Assembly: GCA_029862725.1 (NCBI GenBank) | Contig: JAOTWT010000058.1 | Location: 1 to 10,887 of the forward strand | Direction: 5' to 3' | DNA: 10,887 nt | DNA from: Acidobacteriota bacterium | Lineage (GTDB): Bacteria > Acidobacteriota > Blastocatellia > Pyrinomonadales > Pyrinomonadaceae | Part shown: positions 1 through 6,359 of the stretch, in pieces | How positions within the stretch are numbered: the stretch's first letter is position 1 | Layout of the letters: every line of letters starts with the position of its first letter | The notes under the pieces: generated by a model | What the model was told of the DNA's origin: nothing | Database searches by the model: none | The model's input: the letters and a program-made list of their open reading frames with translations, nothing else | Program-made: the position numbers and the translations under genes

Positions 1-1
1 C

Positions 2-811
2 GCGGCGCAAATCTCCTGTGTCTTGGTGATGCTGGCCGGTATCTTGAAGGTGTTACGCCCACGCCTTCGATTTAGCAAGGCGGTCTTTCTAAAAGAACTG
101 AACTATGGTCTGAGGGGCTATCTTGGCGCCATCACTGAGTTTGCGGTGTGGCGTCTGGATCAGATCATGCTGACCGCACTCGCTTCGGCTTCGGTCATAG
201 GTTTATACGCGATCGCGGTTGCGATTGCCGATATTACCGCAACGCTTGCGTCATCCGTTTCGGATGCGCTGCTGCCAGAAGTCGCGGCTTCGAAAAACCG
301 CCGGAAGGCGTCGCACCTGCTCGCGAGGTCTTTGAGACTTACTCTGTATGCTCAGATCATTGCGTTGATCCCTTTATGGATTCTCGCTCCCTGGGTCCTT
401 GAGTTCGTATTCGGATCCGAGTTTGTGGCGGCTGCCGCCGTAATGCGTTTGCTTCTCGTTGCATCGATATTCTGGAGCGCGGGTTTGATATTTATAAGCG
501 GGCTCAACGGGATCGGCAAGCCGGGACTGACCACGATGGCCAGAATAGCTTCCGCGGTGACGACCGTTGTTACCCTTCTGCTGCTGATGCCCGCGTACGG
601 CATTACCGGCGCGGCGGTCTCATCGATTCTCGGTTACGCGGTACTGTCTGGACTCGCCGGGTATTTCTTTATGAAGAACAGCGGAGTCGGATTTTGGGAA
701 TTCATCCGCCCGAGAGCGAATGACATCAGTGTTTCGAGGTTTCTTGCGGCAGTCGGACTCGGAAGGGCTTTTGGCGGGAAACTCGGGTTCGGTCCGCACC
801 CTGTTGATTGA
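2..811 (+). CDS. Polysaccharide flippase, Wzx/MATE-like, C-terminal part (5' truncated)
   Basis: The frame is open to the left edge, so the N-terminus lies outside the window; an internal TTG at 23 is probably not the true start. About 269 codons are present. The product is strongly hydrophobic, with alternating membrane segments and short basic loops. The stretch with GLRGYLGAITEFAVWRLDQIML and a later GITGAAVSSILGY is what I expect of the C-terminal half of oligosaccharide flippases of the MATE/MVF superfamily, which move lipid-linked sugar units across the inner membrane. The last 30 or so residues form a hydrophilic tail. The stop TGA at 809-811 sits 3 nt before the next gene, a polymerase/ligase, which is the usual Wzx-Wzy pairing and suggests an operon. 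A lipid II (MurJ) role is less likely given this neighbour. Substrate is unknown. Confidence 0.8.
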   Translation, partial: AAQISCVLVMLAGILKVLRPRLRFSKAVFLKELNYGLRGYLGAITEFAVWRLDQIMLTALASASVIGLYAIAVAIADITATLASSVSDALLPEVAASKNRRKASHLLARSLRLTLYAQIIALIPLWILAPWVLEFVFGSEFVAAAAVMRLLLVASIFWSAGLIFISGLNGIGKPGLTTMARIASAVTTVVTLLLLMPAYGITGAAVSSILGYAVLSGLAGYFFMKNSGVGFWEFIRPRANDISVSRFLAAVGLGRAFGGKLGFGPHPVD

Positions 812-814
812 GTT

Positions 815-2299
815 ATGAACGCTGCATCGAAAATCGGCGGTTCGGGGCAAAGGCTTCCTTTTATGAGGACTATTGCCACACAGATGGCGGCCGTTGCCGG
901 TGCGTGGGCGATCGTCTCCGGCGGAGGAAACCTGCGTATGCTTGCGCTTGGTACGACCGCCGCGGTTTTGTTGCTGCCGTTTCTGTTCAGTCTTGAGGCG
1001 GGACTTCTGGCGGTCGTGACCTTTGAACCGTTTCGCGGGATCCTGAGGCGCGCACAGTACTTGATCGTGCCGTATTCGGAATACGAACCGATTCATTTGA
1101 TAACGCCGGCGATATCACTCGTAGCATTGCTCTCGCTCATTTTTCGTCACAAGCTGGGGATGCTCTGGTCGACCCCGCTGGCGCGGCCAGTATTCATGCT
1201 CGGCGCGATCTGCTTTGCACAGATTTTTAATCCCATGCAGGGAAGTGTCTTTGTGGGACTTACCGGAGCGATGTTCTTCCTCGTGCCGATGGTTTGGTTC
1301 TATTTCGGGCAATCGGTAACTTTTGAGTTCTTTGGCCGCTTATTCAAATTTGTTGTAGTGCTCGCGCTGGTTTCTTCGCTTTACGGGGTTTACCAGATAT
1401 ATGTCGGTTACCCGGAGTTTGAACTGTATTGGCTCACCCAAACCGACAATTATTCGTCGGTCAATGTTTATGATGTAAACCGTGCTCTCGCAACATTTAG
1501 TAACGCTGAAGAGTGGGGCCGATATGTACAGATCGGTTGCATCTGCGCATTCGGATTCGGGATAATCGCAAAACCCGGGATCGGCCGCGTTTCATGGTTC
1601 GGCGGCGGGATAGCGCTCATCGGGATGCTCACTTTAAGCGGGCAAAGGAGCTCGATATTTGGTCTTTTCCTCGGCCTGTCCGTATTGTTTCTGACCGGTT
1701 CGAGAACGATTGGAAACGCGCTCATGAGACTCGGACTGTTGAGCTTGCCGCTAATAATCATCTTTGGTTTTGTGAATGCGCTCTCCCCGGACGAAATATA
1801 CGACATCGACGATAACCGCCGCGCTGAAAAAATCCTTTCCCATACCGCGCGGGGCACGCTTGACCCGGCCAGTGAAGGCAGCCTGAGCGCCAGACTTGAA
1901 ACCTGGAACCAGGTTGTCACGGCAATCCTGCCTGCGAACCCGGTCGGCTACGGACTTGGCTCCTCAACCCTGGGCGCCAACCGCGACGGGAAACGGAAGA
2001 CCGAAAGGGCGATAGACAACCATTTTCTTTCTCTGGCGATCGCCGCCGGCGTACCGGCCGCTCTTCTCTTGATGTGGATATTGTTCAGGGCATCGGTCAT
2101 CGGAACGAGACAATGGATTGCTGCGGATCCCGCGGGACTCCGGGCTGGATACTACCGGATTGCGCTCGCGCTGCTTTCAACTTTCTTCCTTAATAACTTT
2201 TTCGGCACGACCTTTGTAATTTACTCGGTGGCTCCCCTGTGCTGGTTCGTGCTGGGCTGGTTGGGAAGAGACGAACAGGATCCCCGGGTTCGGAAGTAA
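815..2299 (+). CDS. O-antigen ligase/polymerase family membrane protein (Wzy/WaaL-like)
   Basis: A 494-residue protein with about ten or more hydrophobic segments. The C-terminal third carries the family signature: GQRSSIFGLFLGL near residue 275, a long periplasmic loop rich in charged residues, then GYGLGSSTLG, then IDNHFLSLAIAAGVPAALLL, in which the His before a conserved small-residue helix matches the loop His of Wzy_C/WaaL proteins. Members polymerise undecaprenyl-linked repeat units or join O-antigen to lipid A core; the sequence does not say which. The ATG at 815 has only a weak ribosome site, as expected for translational coupling to the flippase ending at 811. An in-frame ATG at 863 is an alternative that would remove 16 residues. 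It ends at a TAA facing the convergent exonuclease gene. Confidence 0.85.
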   Translation: MNAASKIGGSGQRLPFMRTIATQMAAVAGAWAIVSGGGNLRMLALGTTAAVLLLPFLFSLEAGLLAVVTFEPFRGILRRAQYLIVPYSEYEPIHLITPAISLVALLSLIFRHKLGMLWSTPLARPVFMLGAICFAQIFNPMQGSVFVGLTGAMFFLVPMVWFYFGQSVTFEFFGRLFKFVVVLALVSSLYGVYQIYVGYPEFELYWLTQTDNYSSVNVYDVNRALATFSNAEEWGRYVQIGCICAFGFGIIAKPGIGRVSWFGGGIALIGMLTLSGQRSSIFGLFLGLSVLFLTGSRTIGNALMRLGLLSLPLIIIFGFVNALSPDEIYDIDDNRRAEKILSHTARGTLDPASEGSLSARLETWNQVVTAILPANPVGYGLGSSTLGANRDGKRKTERAIDNHFLSLAIAAGVPAALLLMWILFRASVIGTRQWIAADPAGLRAGYYRIALALLSTFFLNNFFGTTFVIYSVAPLCWFVLGWLGRDEQDPRVRK

Positions 2300-2341
2300 G
2301 TGTGTTTGTGCTCCCGTCGCCGACAGGCGATCGTTGTTTCT

Positions 2342-2381
2342 GCCAAACGAATAGGCTGTTTCGGTTTGCAAATCCTTTTTT
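2342..2381 (+). terminator. Weak candidate terminator after the polysaccharide genes
   Basis: An imperfect hairpin (2342-2369; arms GCCAAACGA and TCGGTTTGC, two mismatches) is followed, after AAATCC, by six T residues at 2376-2381. It lies 43 bp past the stop of the polysaccharide ligase. The mismatches and the 6-nt gap before the T run make it a weak intrinsic terminator. Confidence 0.25.
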
Positions 2382-2408
2382 GTCGTCTTCACCCTTGTTG
2401 AATTCCTG

Positions 2409-2425
2409 TCCCGCTCTTCGCGGAA
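2409..2425. terminator. Stem-loop in the convergent gap, possible bidirectional transcription end
   Basis: TCCCGC (2409-2414), a 5-nt loop, then GCGGAA (2420-2425) give a six-pair stem with one wobble, 11 bp past the stop of the exonuclease gene on the minus strand. No U run follows in either direction, so it may be a 3'-end-stabilising hairpin rather than an intrinsic terminator. Confidence 0.35.
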
Positions 2426-2435
2426 GATCATTTCG

Positions 2436-3206
2436 TTACAAATCAAATTCAGCAACCACGGGTGTGTGATCAGAAGGCCTGTCCCAACCGCGCGGGTCGC
2501 GGTCGACCCAGCAGTCTTTGGATTTTTCGGTTAGCGAAGCCGAGGTCCAGATATGATCGATCCTCAGCCCCTGGTCGCGTTCGAATGCGCGGGTCCTGAA
2601 GTCCCACCAGGACCATTCCCTTGCTTCCGGATGATGCGAGCGGAAGAGATCGGTAAAGCCCCACTGCATCACGTGAAACATGGCAGCTCGCTCCGGCTTT
2701 GAAAAATGGAGTTTTCCTTCCCATTTCGACACATCCCAGACATCCAGTTCGCCCGGAGCGACGTTAAAATCGCCGCATAAAAGAACATCCTTTTCAGTAT
2801 CGCAGCGATCGTCGAGATAACGCCGCAAACGCTGGAGCCAGTCGAGCTTGAAATCGAACTTGTCGGACCAGAGTTTTGTCCCATTCGGAATGTAGGTGTT
2901 GACGACATGGATCCCGTTGATATCGGCAGCAATCAGCCGTTTGGGCGCGTCTATGTCGTCATCGGGAAAGTTTTTCTGGACGTTTGTTATCTCGAACTTC
3001 GAGATCAACGCCACACCGTTGTACGATTTCTCGCCAATAAATGAAGAGTTATAGCCGGCCCGTTCGAACTCTTTGACCGGAAAATTTTCGTCCACGGACT
3101 TCGTCTCTTGCAGGCAGAGAACTTCAGTGCCGGTCGCTTTGAGCCATTTGAGCGCGTGGTCAAGCCTTACGTTGATCGAATTTACATTCCAGGTAGCTAG
3201 CTTCAT
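2436..3206 (-). CDS. xth: Exodeoxyribonuclease III / AP endonuclease
   Basis: A 256-residue member of the endonuclease/exonuclease/phosphatase fold, close to the usual length for ExoIII. It should cleave at abasic sites and remove 3' blocking groups in base-excision repair in the cytoplasm. All catalytic landmarks are visible: N7 in TWNVNSI, E34 in LQETK, NGVAL at 63-67, Y105 in TYIPNG, D146 and N148 in GDFNVAP, SWWDF, D217 in LRIDHIW and H247 in SDHTP. Start MKLATWNVNSI is canonical, so the ATG at 3204-3206 is secure. The oddity is its leader: the heptad array begins 4 nt upstream, leaving no Shine-Dalgarno; the leader strand instead reads CTCCTCC, like anti-SD. It follows fhs on the same strand, separated only by the array. 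Confidence 0.96.
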   Translation of the reverse strand: MKLATWNVNSINVRLDHALKWLKATGTEVLCLQETKSVDENFPVKEFERAGYNSSFIGEKSYNGVALISKFEITNVQKNFPDDDIDAPKRLIAADINGIHVVNTYIPNGTKLWSDKFDFKLDWLQRLRRYLDDRCDTEKDVLLCGDFNVAPGELDVWDVSKWEGKLHFSKPERAAMFHVMQWGFTDLFRSHHPEAREWSWWDFRTRAFERDQGLRIDHIWTSASLTEKSKDCWVDRDPRGWDRPSDHTPVVAEFDL

Positions 3207-3210
3207 ATGG

Positions 3211-3608
3211 AGGAGTCAGGAGTCAGGATTCAGGATTCAGGATTCAGGATTCAGAATCATGGGCCCCGAATTCCGATTTCCGAATCCGAGTCCCGAATCC
3301 CGTATCTCGAATCTCGAATCTCGAATCTCGAATCCTGAATCTCGAATCCTGACTCCTGACTCCCGAATCCCGAATCCCGAATCCTGAATCCTGAATCTCG
3401 AATCCTGAATCCTGATCCTGAATCCCGAGTCCCGAATCCTGAATCCCGAGTCCCGAATCCTGATCCCGAGTCCCGAATCCTGATCCCGAGTCCCGAATTC
3501 CGAGTCCCGAATTCCGAGTCCTGAATCCCGAATCCTGAATCCCGAGTCCCGAGTCCCGAATCCCGAGTCCCGAGTCCCGAATCCTGAATCCTGAATCCTG
3601 AATCCTGA
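3211..3608. repeat. Degenerate 7-bp tandem array (GARTCCY) with inverted left end
   Basis: Nearly every base between the fhs stop and the xth start belongs to heptamers. Reading + strand, 3211-3258 is six copies of AGGAGTC/AGGATTC plus a partial one; about 3267-3608 is the opposite orientation, GAATCCT, GAATCCC, GAATCTC, GAGTCCC, GACTCCT and GAATTCC, about 48 units. The switch point holds the palindrome GGGCCC (3261-3266). Four AGGATTC copies (3225-3252) and four GAATCCT copies (3579-3606) make a perfect 28-bp inverted repeat around the array. Three units have lost a base (GATCCT at 3414-3419; GATCCC at 3462-3467 and 3482-3487). Higher-order duplication is visible: a 21-bp block at 3420-3440 repeats at 3441-3461, a 20-bp block at 3455-3474 repeats at 3475-3494, and a 14-bp block at 3495-3508 repeats with one change at 3509-3522. 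This looks like replication slippage with an inversion. It recalls the heptanucleotide STRR repeats of cyanobacteria but is a different sequence. Confidence 0.97.
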
Positions 3609-3614
3609 TTTCTT

Positions 3615-5315
3615 TTAAGAGAGCCCCACAATATTCCCTTCCGCGTCGATATCTATATTCTCTGCGCCCGGTGTTTTTGGAAGCGCCGGCATGGTTCTCA
3701 TTTCACCGCAGATGGGGTATATAAATCCCGCGCCGACACTCGCCCTGACTTCGCGGACGGGAAACACAAAACCGCTCGGTGCGCCCCTCAGGGCGGGATC
3801 ATGACTTAGGCTCAGATGGGTCTTTGCCATGCAGATCGGCAAGTTGCCAAAGCCGCTTTTCTCGTAACTGCGGATCTGTTTGCCTGCTTCAGGCGTGTAC
3901 CTTACGCGGGATGCGCCGTAAATCTTTGTCGCAATCGCCTCGATCTTGTCTGTGATCGGTTGTTCGAGTTCATACAAGAACCTGAACTCGCTCGGTGTTT
4001 CGGCCGCCTCGACGACCATTTCCGCAAGCTCGACCGATCCCTCGCCGCCCTTTTGCCAGTGATATGTCGCTGCTGCCCCGAGCGCGCCGGCTTCAACGGC
4101 AATCTTTTTGACGGCCTCGATTTCTTCGGGGTGATCGGAATCGAAAGCGTTGATGGCAACAACCGGAGTGACGCCGTGAAGCTTTATGTTTTCAATCTGT
4201 TTACGAAGATTCGCCGCTCCCGCTTCGACATCGGCGACATTCAATTCGAGCATTTCCGGCGGCAGTTTTCTACCGGCGACAATATTGTATTTTCCGCTAT
4301 GTGCCTTTAGCGCCCTTATGGTCGCAACCAGGACACAGGCGTCCGGTTTTAGTCCGCTGTAGCGGCATTTTACGTTAAAGAACTTTTCCGCACCGATATC
4401 CGCGCCAAAGCCGGATTCGGTCAAAAGATAGTCGCCGCACTTAATGCCGATCAGATCAGCGAGAATGCTGCTGTTGCCATGCGCGATATTGGCAAAGGGC
4501 CCGGCATGTATGATGGCCGGCGTGTTTTCAAGGGTCTGCATGAGAGTCGGACGAAGTGCGTCGATCATCAACACCGTCATCGCTCCGGCGGCGCCGATCA
4601 TCTCGGCCGTCACCGGCTTTCGGTCATTGGTCATAGCTACGACGATCTCGCCAAAACGCTTCCTCATATCCTGCAGCGATGTCGTCAGTGCGAGAATCGC
4701 CATTACCTCGGACGCGACCGCGATATCAAAACCTGTTTCGCGCGGGACGCCGCCATCCAGTTTTCCACCGAGTCCGATGATGATGTTTCTGAGCGCGCGG
4801 TCGTTCATGTCGACGACGCGTTTCCAGGTGATGCTGTAAGGATCGATGTTGAGCGGGTTGCCCCGCATCAGTTTGTTGTCGATCATTGCCGCGAGCAAAT
4901 TGTTGGCCGCGCTGACGGCGTGGATGTCGCCCGTCAGATGAAGGTTAAATGTCTCCATCGGAACAACTTGCGAATAACCGCCGCCCGCCGCGCCGCCTTT
5001 GATTCCAAACGTCGGCCCTTGCGAAGGCTGTCGCATCGTGATCACCGAACGTTTGCCGATCAACCTCATCGCCTGACCGAGGCCAACAAGTGTTGTCGAT
5101 TTTCCTTCGCCAAGCGGTGTCGGTGTTACGGCGGTGACGTCGATGTATTTTGCATTTGGCTTATCCTCATTGCGTTTGATCACATCGAGCTTGATCTTTG
5201 CGACATGGGAGCTTCCATACATATCGAGATCGTCGGGTTCGAGCTCCATTTGAGCGGCAATCTCTGAGATGTGTTTTAGTTTTGCTTTCTGGGCGATGTC
5301 CAGATCAGACAACAT
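3615..5315 (-). CDS. fhs: Formate-tetrahydrofolate ligase
   Basis: ATP-dependent joining of formate to tetrahydrofolate, giving 10-formyl-THF for purine and one-carbon metabolism (cytoplasmic). With the start at 5315 it has 566 residues, a normal length. The nucleotide loop TPLGEGKST is at 66-74. The next hallmark, at 96-134, runs from RQPSQGPTFGIKGGAAGGG to NLHLTGDIHAV. Later marks include HAGPFANIAHGNSSI, GFGADIGAEKFFN, KCRYSGL, GFGNLPICMAKTHLSLSHD and VRASVGAGF. Start choice: an ATG at 5325-5327 has no ribosome site, whereas the ATG at 5313-5315 has GGAG six bases upstream and gives MLSDLDIAQKA, the family's normal N-terminus. From memory, the RQPSQGPTFG and ETFNLHLTGDIHA wording resembles the ligase domain of eukaryotic C1-THF synthase more than the REPSLGPVFG form of many bacterial enzymes. 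It begins 39 nt after the methyltransferase stop. Confidence 0.97.
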   Translation of the reverse strand: MLSDLDIAQKAKLKHISEIAAQMELEPDDLDMYGSSHVAKIKLDVIKRNEDKPNAKYIDVTAVTPTPLGEGKSTTLVGLGQAMRLIGKRSVITMRQPSQGPTFGIKGGAAGGGYSQVVPMETFNLHLTGDIHAVSAANNLLAAMIDNKLMRGNPLNIDPYSITWKRVVDMNDRALRNIIIGLGGKLDGGVPRETGFDIAVASEVMAILALTTSLQDMRKRFGEIVVAMTNDRKPVTAEMIGAAGAMTVLMIDALRPTLMQTLENTPAIIHAGPFANIAHGNSSILADLIGIKCGDYLLTESGFGADIGAEKFFNVKCRYSGLKPDACVLVATIRALKAHSGKYNIVAGRKLPPEMLELNVADVEAGAANLRKQIENIKLHGVTPVVAINAFDSDHPEEIEAVKKIAVEAGALGAAATYHWQKGGEGSVELAEMVVEAAETPSEFRFLYELEQPITDKIEAIATKIYGASRVRYTPEAGKQIRSYEKSGFGNLPICMAKTHLSLSHDPALRGAPSGFVFPVREVRASVGAGFIYPICGEMRTMPALPKTPGAENIDIDAEGNIVGLS

Positions 5316-5321
5316 ATTTTT

Positions 5322-5325
5322 CTCC
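5322..5325 (-). promoter_or_regulatory. Shine-Dalgarno (GGAG) that sets the fhs start
   Basis: On the minus strand the bases read ATGGAGAAAAATATG; GGAG lies six bases before the second ATG, while nothing similar precedes the first. This favours initiation at 5315 over 5327, shortening the product by four residues. Confidence 0.6.
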
Positions 5326-5354
5326 ATGTGATTTGTTTTAGCTTACTGCACCGG

Positions 5355-6299
5355 CTATCTGGGAACTCGCGAGTTTCGTTCCCAAAACACGCCATCGGTA
5401 AAGCCCTGTATCGAATCATCTTGTGAGACCATGCCAAGCCGCTTCTGGGCGATGAGGCAGTATTCTTCATCCGATTCTATTCCGATAAACCCGCGATCGA
5501 GTTTGGAAGCGACGACCGGGGTCGTACCGCTTCCGGCAAAGGGATCGAGAACGAGGTCACCGGGATTCGAACTGGCAAGAATCAGCTTGGCGACAAGCTT
5601 CTCGGGTTTCTGGGTCGGATGTATCGTATTTTCCGGCATCGACCAGAATGGTACGGATATATCGGTCCAAAGGTTTGAGGGAGACGTCAAACGGAAATTT
5701 CCGTGTTTTTCCGGTCTCCAGTCCTTCGGGTTTCCGTTCTCTGTGTAGGGTGCGATGACACGCTTCTTTAGACGTACCGCATCCTCGTTAAAAGTGTATT
5801 TGTCAGAAACCGTAAAAAACCAGATATCCTCGGAGGCGTTTTTCCAGTTCGTTTTCGATCCGCGCCCCTTTTCGCGCTCCCACGTGATCCGGTTCCTGAG
5901 GTTCAAGTGCCTGATCCCAACCCTTTGGATAGCCGCCGACGAACGCCAGTCGCCGCATAGATAAACCGATGCTGTACTCTTGAGCAACGGGAGCAGCGGT
6001 GCCAGCCAGGATTCGAGAAGCGACTCGTATTTTTCAAGTGATGTCCGTTTAAATGAATTCTTTCCGAATGCCTTGGTGATGTTATAAGGCGGGTCCGAGA
6101 TCACGAGATCGATCGACCCCGGAGCAAGTTTACCGAGCGTTTCGGTGCTGTCCCCGCATACGATCTTGTTCACGGCTTCCTTTGGCTCTCGCAGCCCTTT
6201 TGAACGGACTAAATGGCGGCGGAGTTTGGCTTTCTCGGAACCGGAAATCTCTATCGTACGATTGCGGGGCGCCTTCGTTTTTTGTTGTCGTACAGGCAT
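5355..6299 (-). CDS. Orphan site-specific DNA methyltransferase, beta class (DPPY)
   Basis: A 314-residue AdoMet-dependent DNA methyltransferase, probably adenine-N6. Catalytic motif IV (ISDPPYN, DPPY at 69-72) precedes the target-recognition region, which precedes HPTQKP (227-232) and AdoMet motif I (VLDPFAGSGTT, 250-260); this order defines the beta class, which includes CcrM/HinfI-type and MboII-type enzymes. The middle has RITWEREKGRGSKTNW and the C-terminus DGVFWERN, both of which I associate with one subfamily. No restriction endonuclease is next to it, so it appears solitary. Target sequence cannot be read from the protein. The ATG at 6297-6299 has no Shine-Dalgarno and lies in a hairpin (6285-6309). 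An in-frame GTG at 6171-6173 with AAGGA upstream would give MNKIVCGD, a typical short N-terminus, but residues 15-43 look family-like, so I keep the longer form. It starts 60 nt after the upstream gene's stop. Confidence 0.9.
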   Translation of the reverse strand: MPVRQQKTKAPRNRTIEISGSEKAKLRRHLVRSKGLREPKEAVNKIVCGDSTETLGKLAPGSIDLVISDPPYNITKAFGKNSFKRTSLEKYESLLESWLAPLLPLLKSTASVYLCGDWRSSAAIQRVGIRHLNLRNRITWEREKGRGSKTNWKNASEDIWFFTVSDKYTFNEDAVRLKKRVIAPYTENGNPKDWRPEKHGNFRLTSPSNLWTDISVPFWSMPENTIHPTQKPEKLVAKLILASSNPGDLVLDPFAGSGTTPVVASKLDRGFIGIESDEEYCLIAQKRLGMVSQDDSIQGFTDGVFWERNSRVPR

Positions 6300-6309
6300 G
6301 TAGCGACAA
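6285..6309 (-). promoter_or_regulatory. Hairpin enclosing the methyltransferase start codon
   Basis: On the + strand TTGTCG (6285-6290) pairs with CGACAA (6304-6309), and TACA (6291-6294) with TGTA (6299-6302), leaving one bulged G (6303) and a four-base loop (6295-6298). In the minus-strand transcript the A of the AUG closes the loop and U and G lie in it. Ten pairs in 25 nt is stronger than expected by chance here. It could limit translation, or be a protein-binding dyad in DNA. Confidence 0.5.
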
Positions 6310-6359
6310 TTCTAAACTTCCCGGGGCTTTTTACCAAAACCGTGACAACGGAATCGCTC

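Noticed and set aside
3073..3387. Plus-strand frame running from antisense xth into the repeats
   Set aside because: It is the complement of a secure gene extended by repeat units; no ribosome site or recognisable protein.
3211..3608. CRISPR array
   Set aside because: Units are 7 bp, contiguous and without unique spacers; no cas gene is nearby.
3257..3631. A 124-codon minus-strand reading frame through the array, encoding DSGFRIQ/DSGFGTR-like heptads
   Set aside because: It starts with TTG without a ribosome site and overlaps the fhs stop. The GGATTCA repeat has no stop codon in any of its phases, so a long open frame is automatic.
4479..5267. A 262-codon plus-strand frame opposite fhs
   Set aside because: Antisense shadow of a fully convincing fhs; composition is Arg/His/Cys-rich nonsense with no motif.
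5355..6299. Restriction-modification system
   Set aside because: No endonuclease or second methyltransferase lies on either side; the neighbours are fhs and the acetyltransferase.
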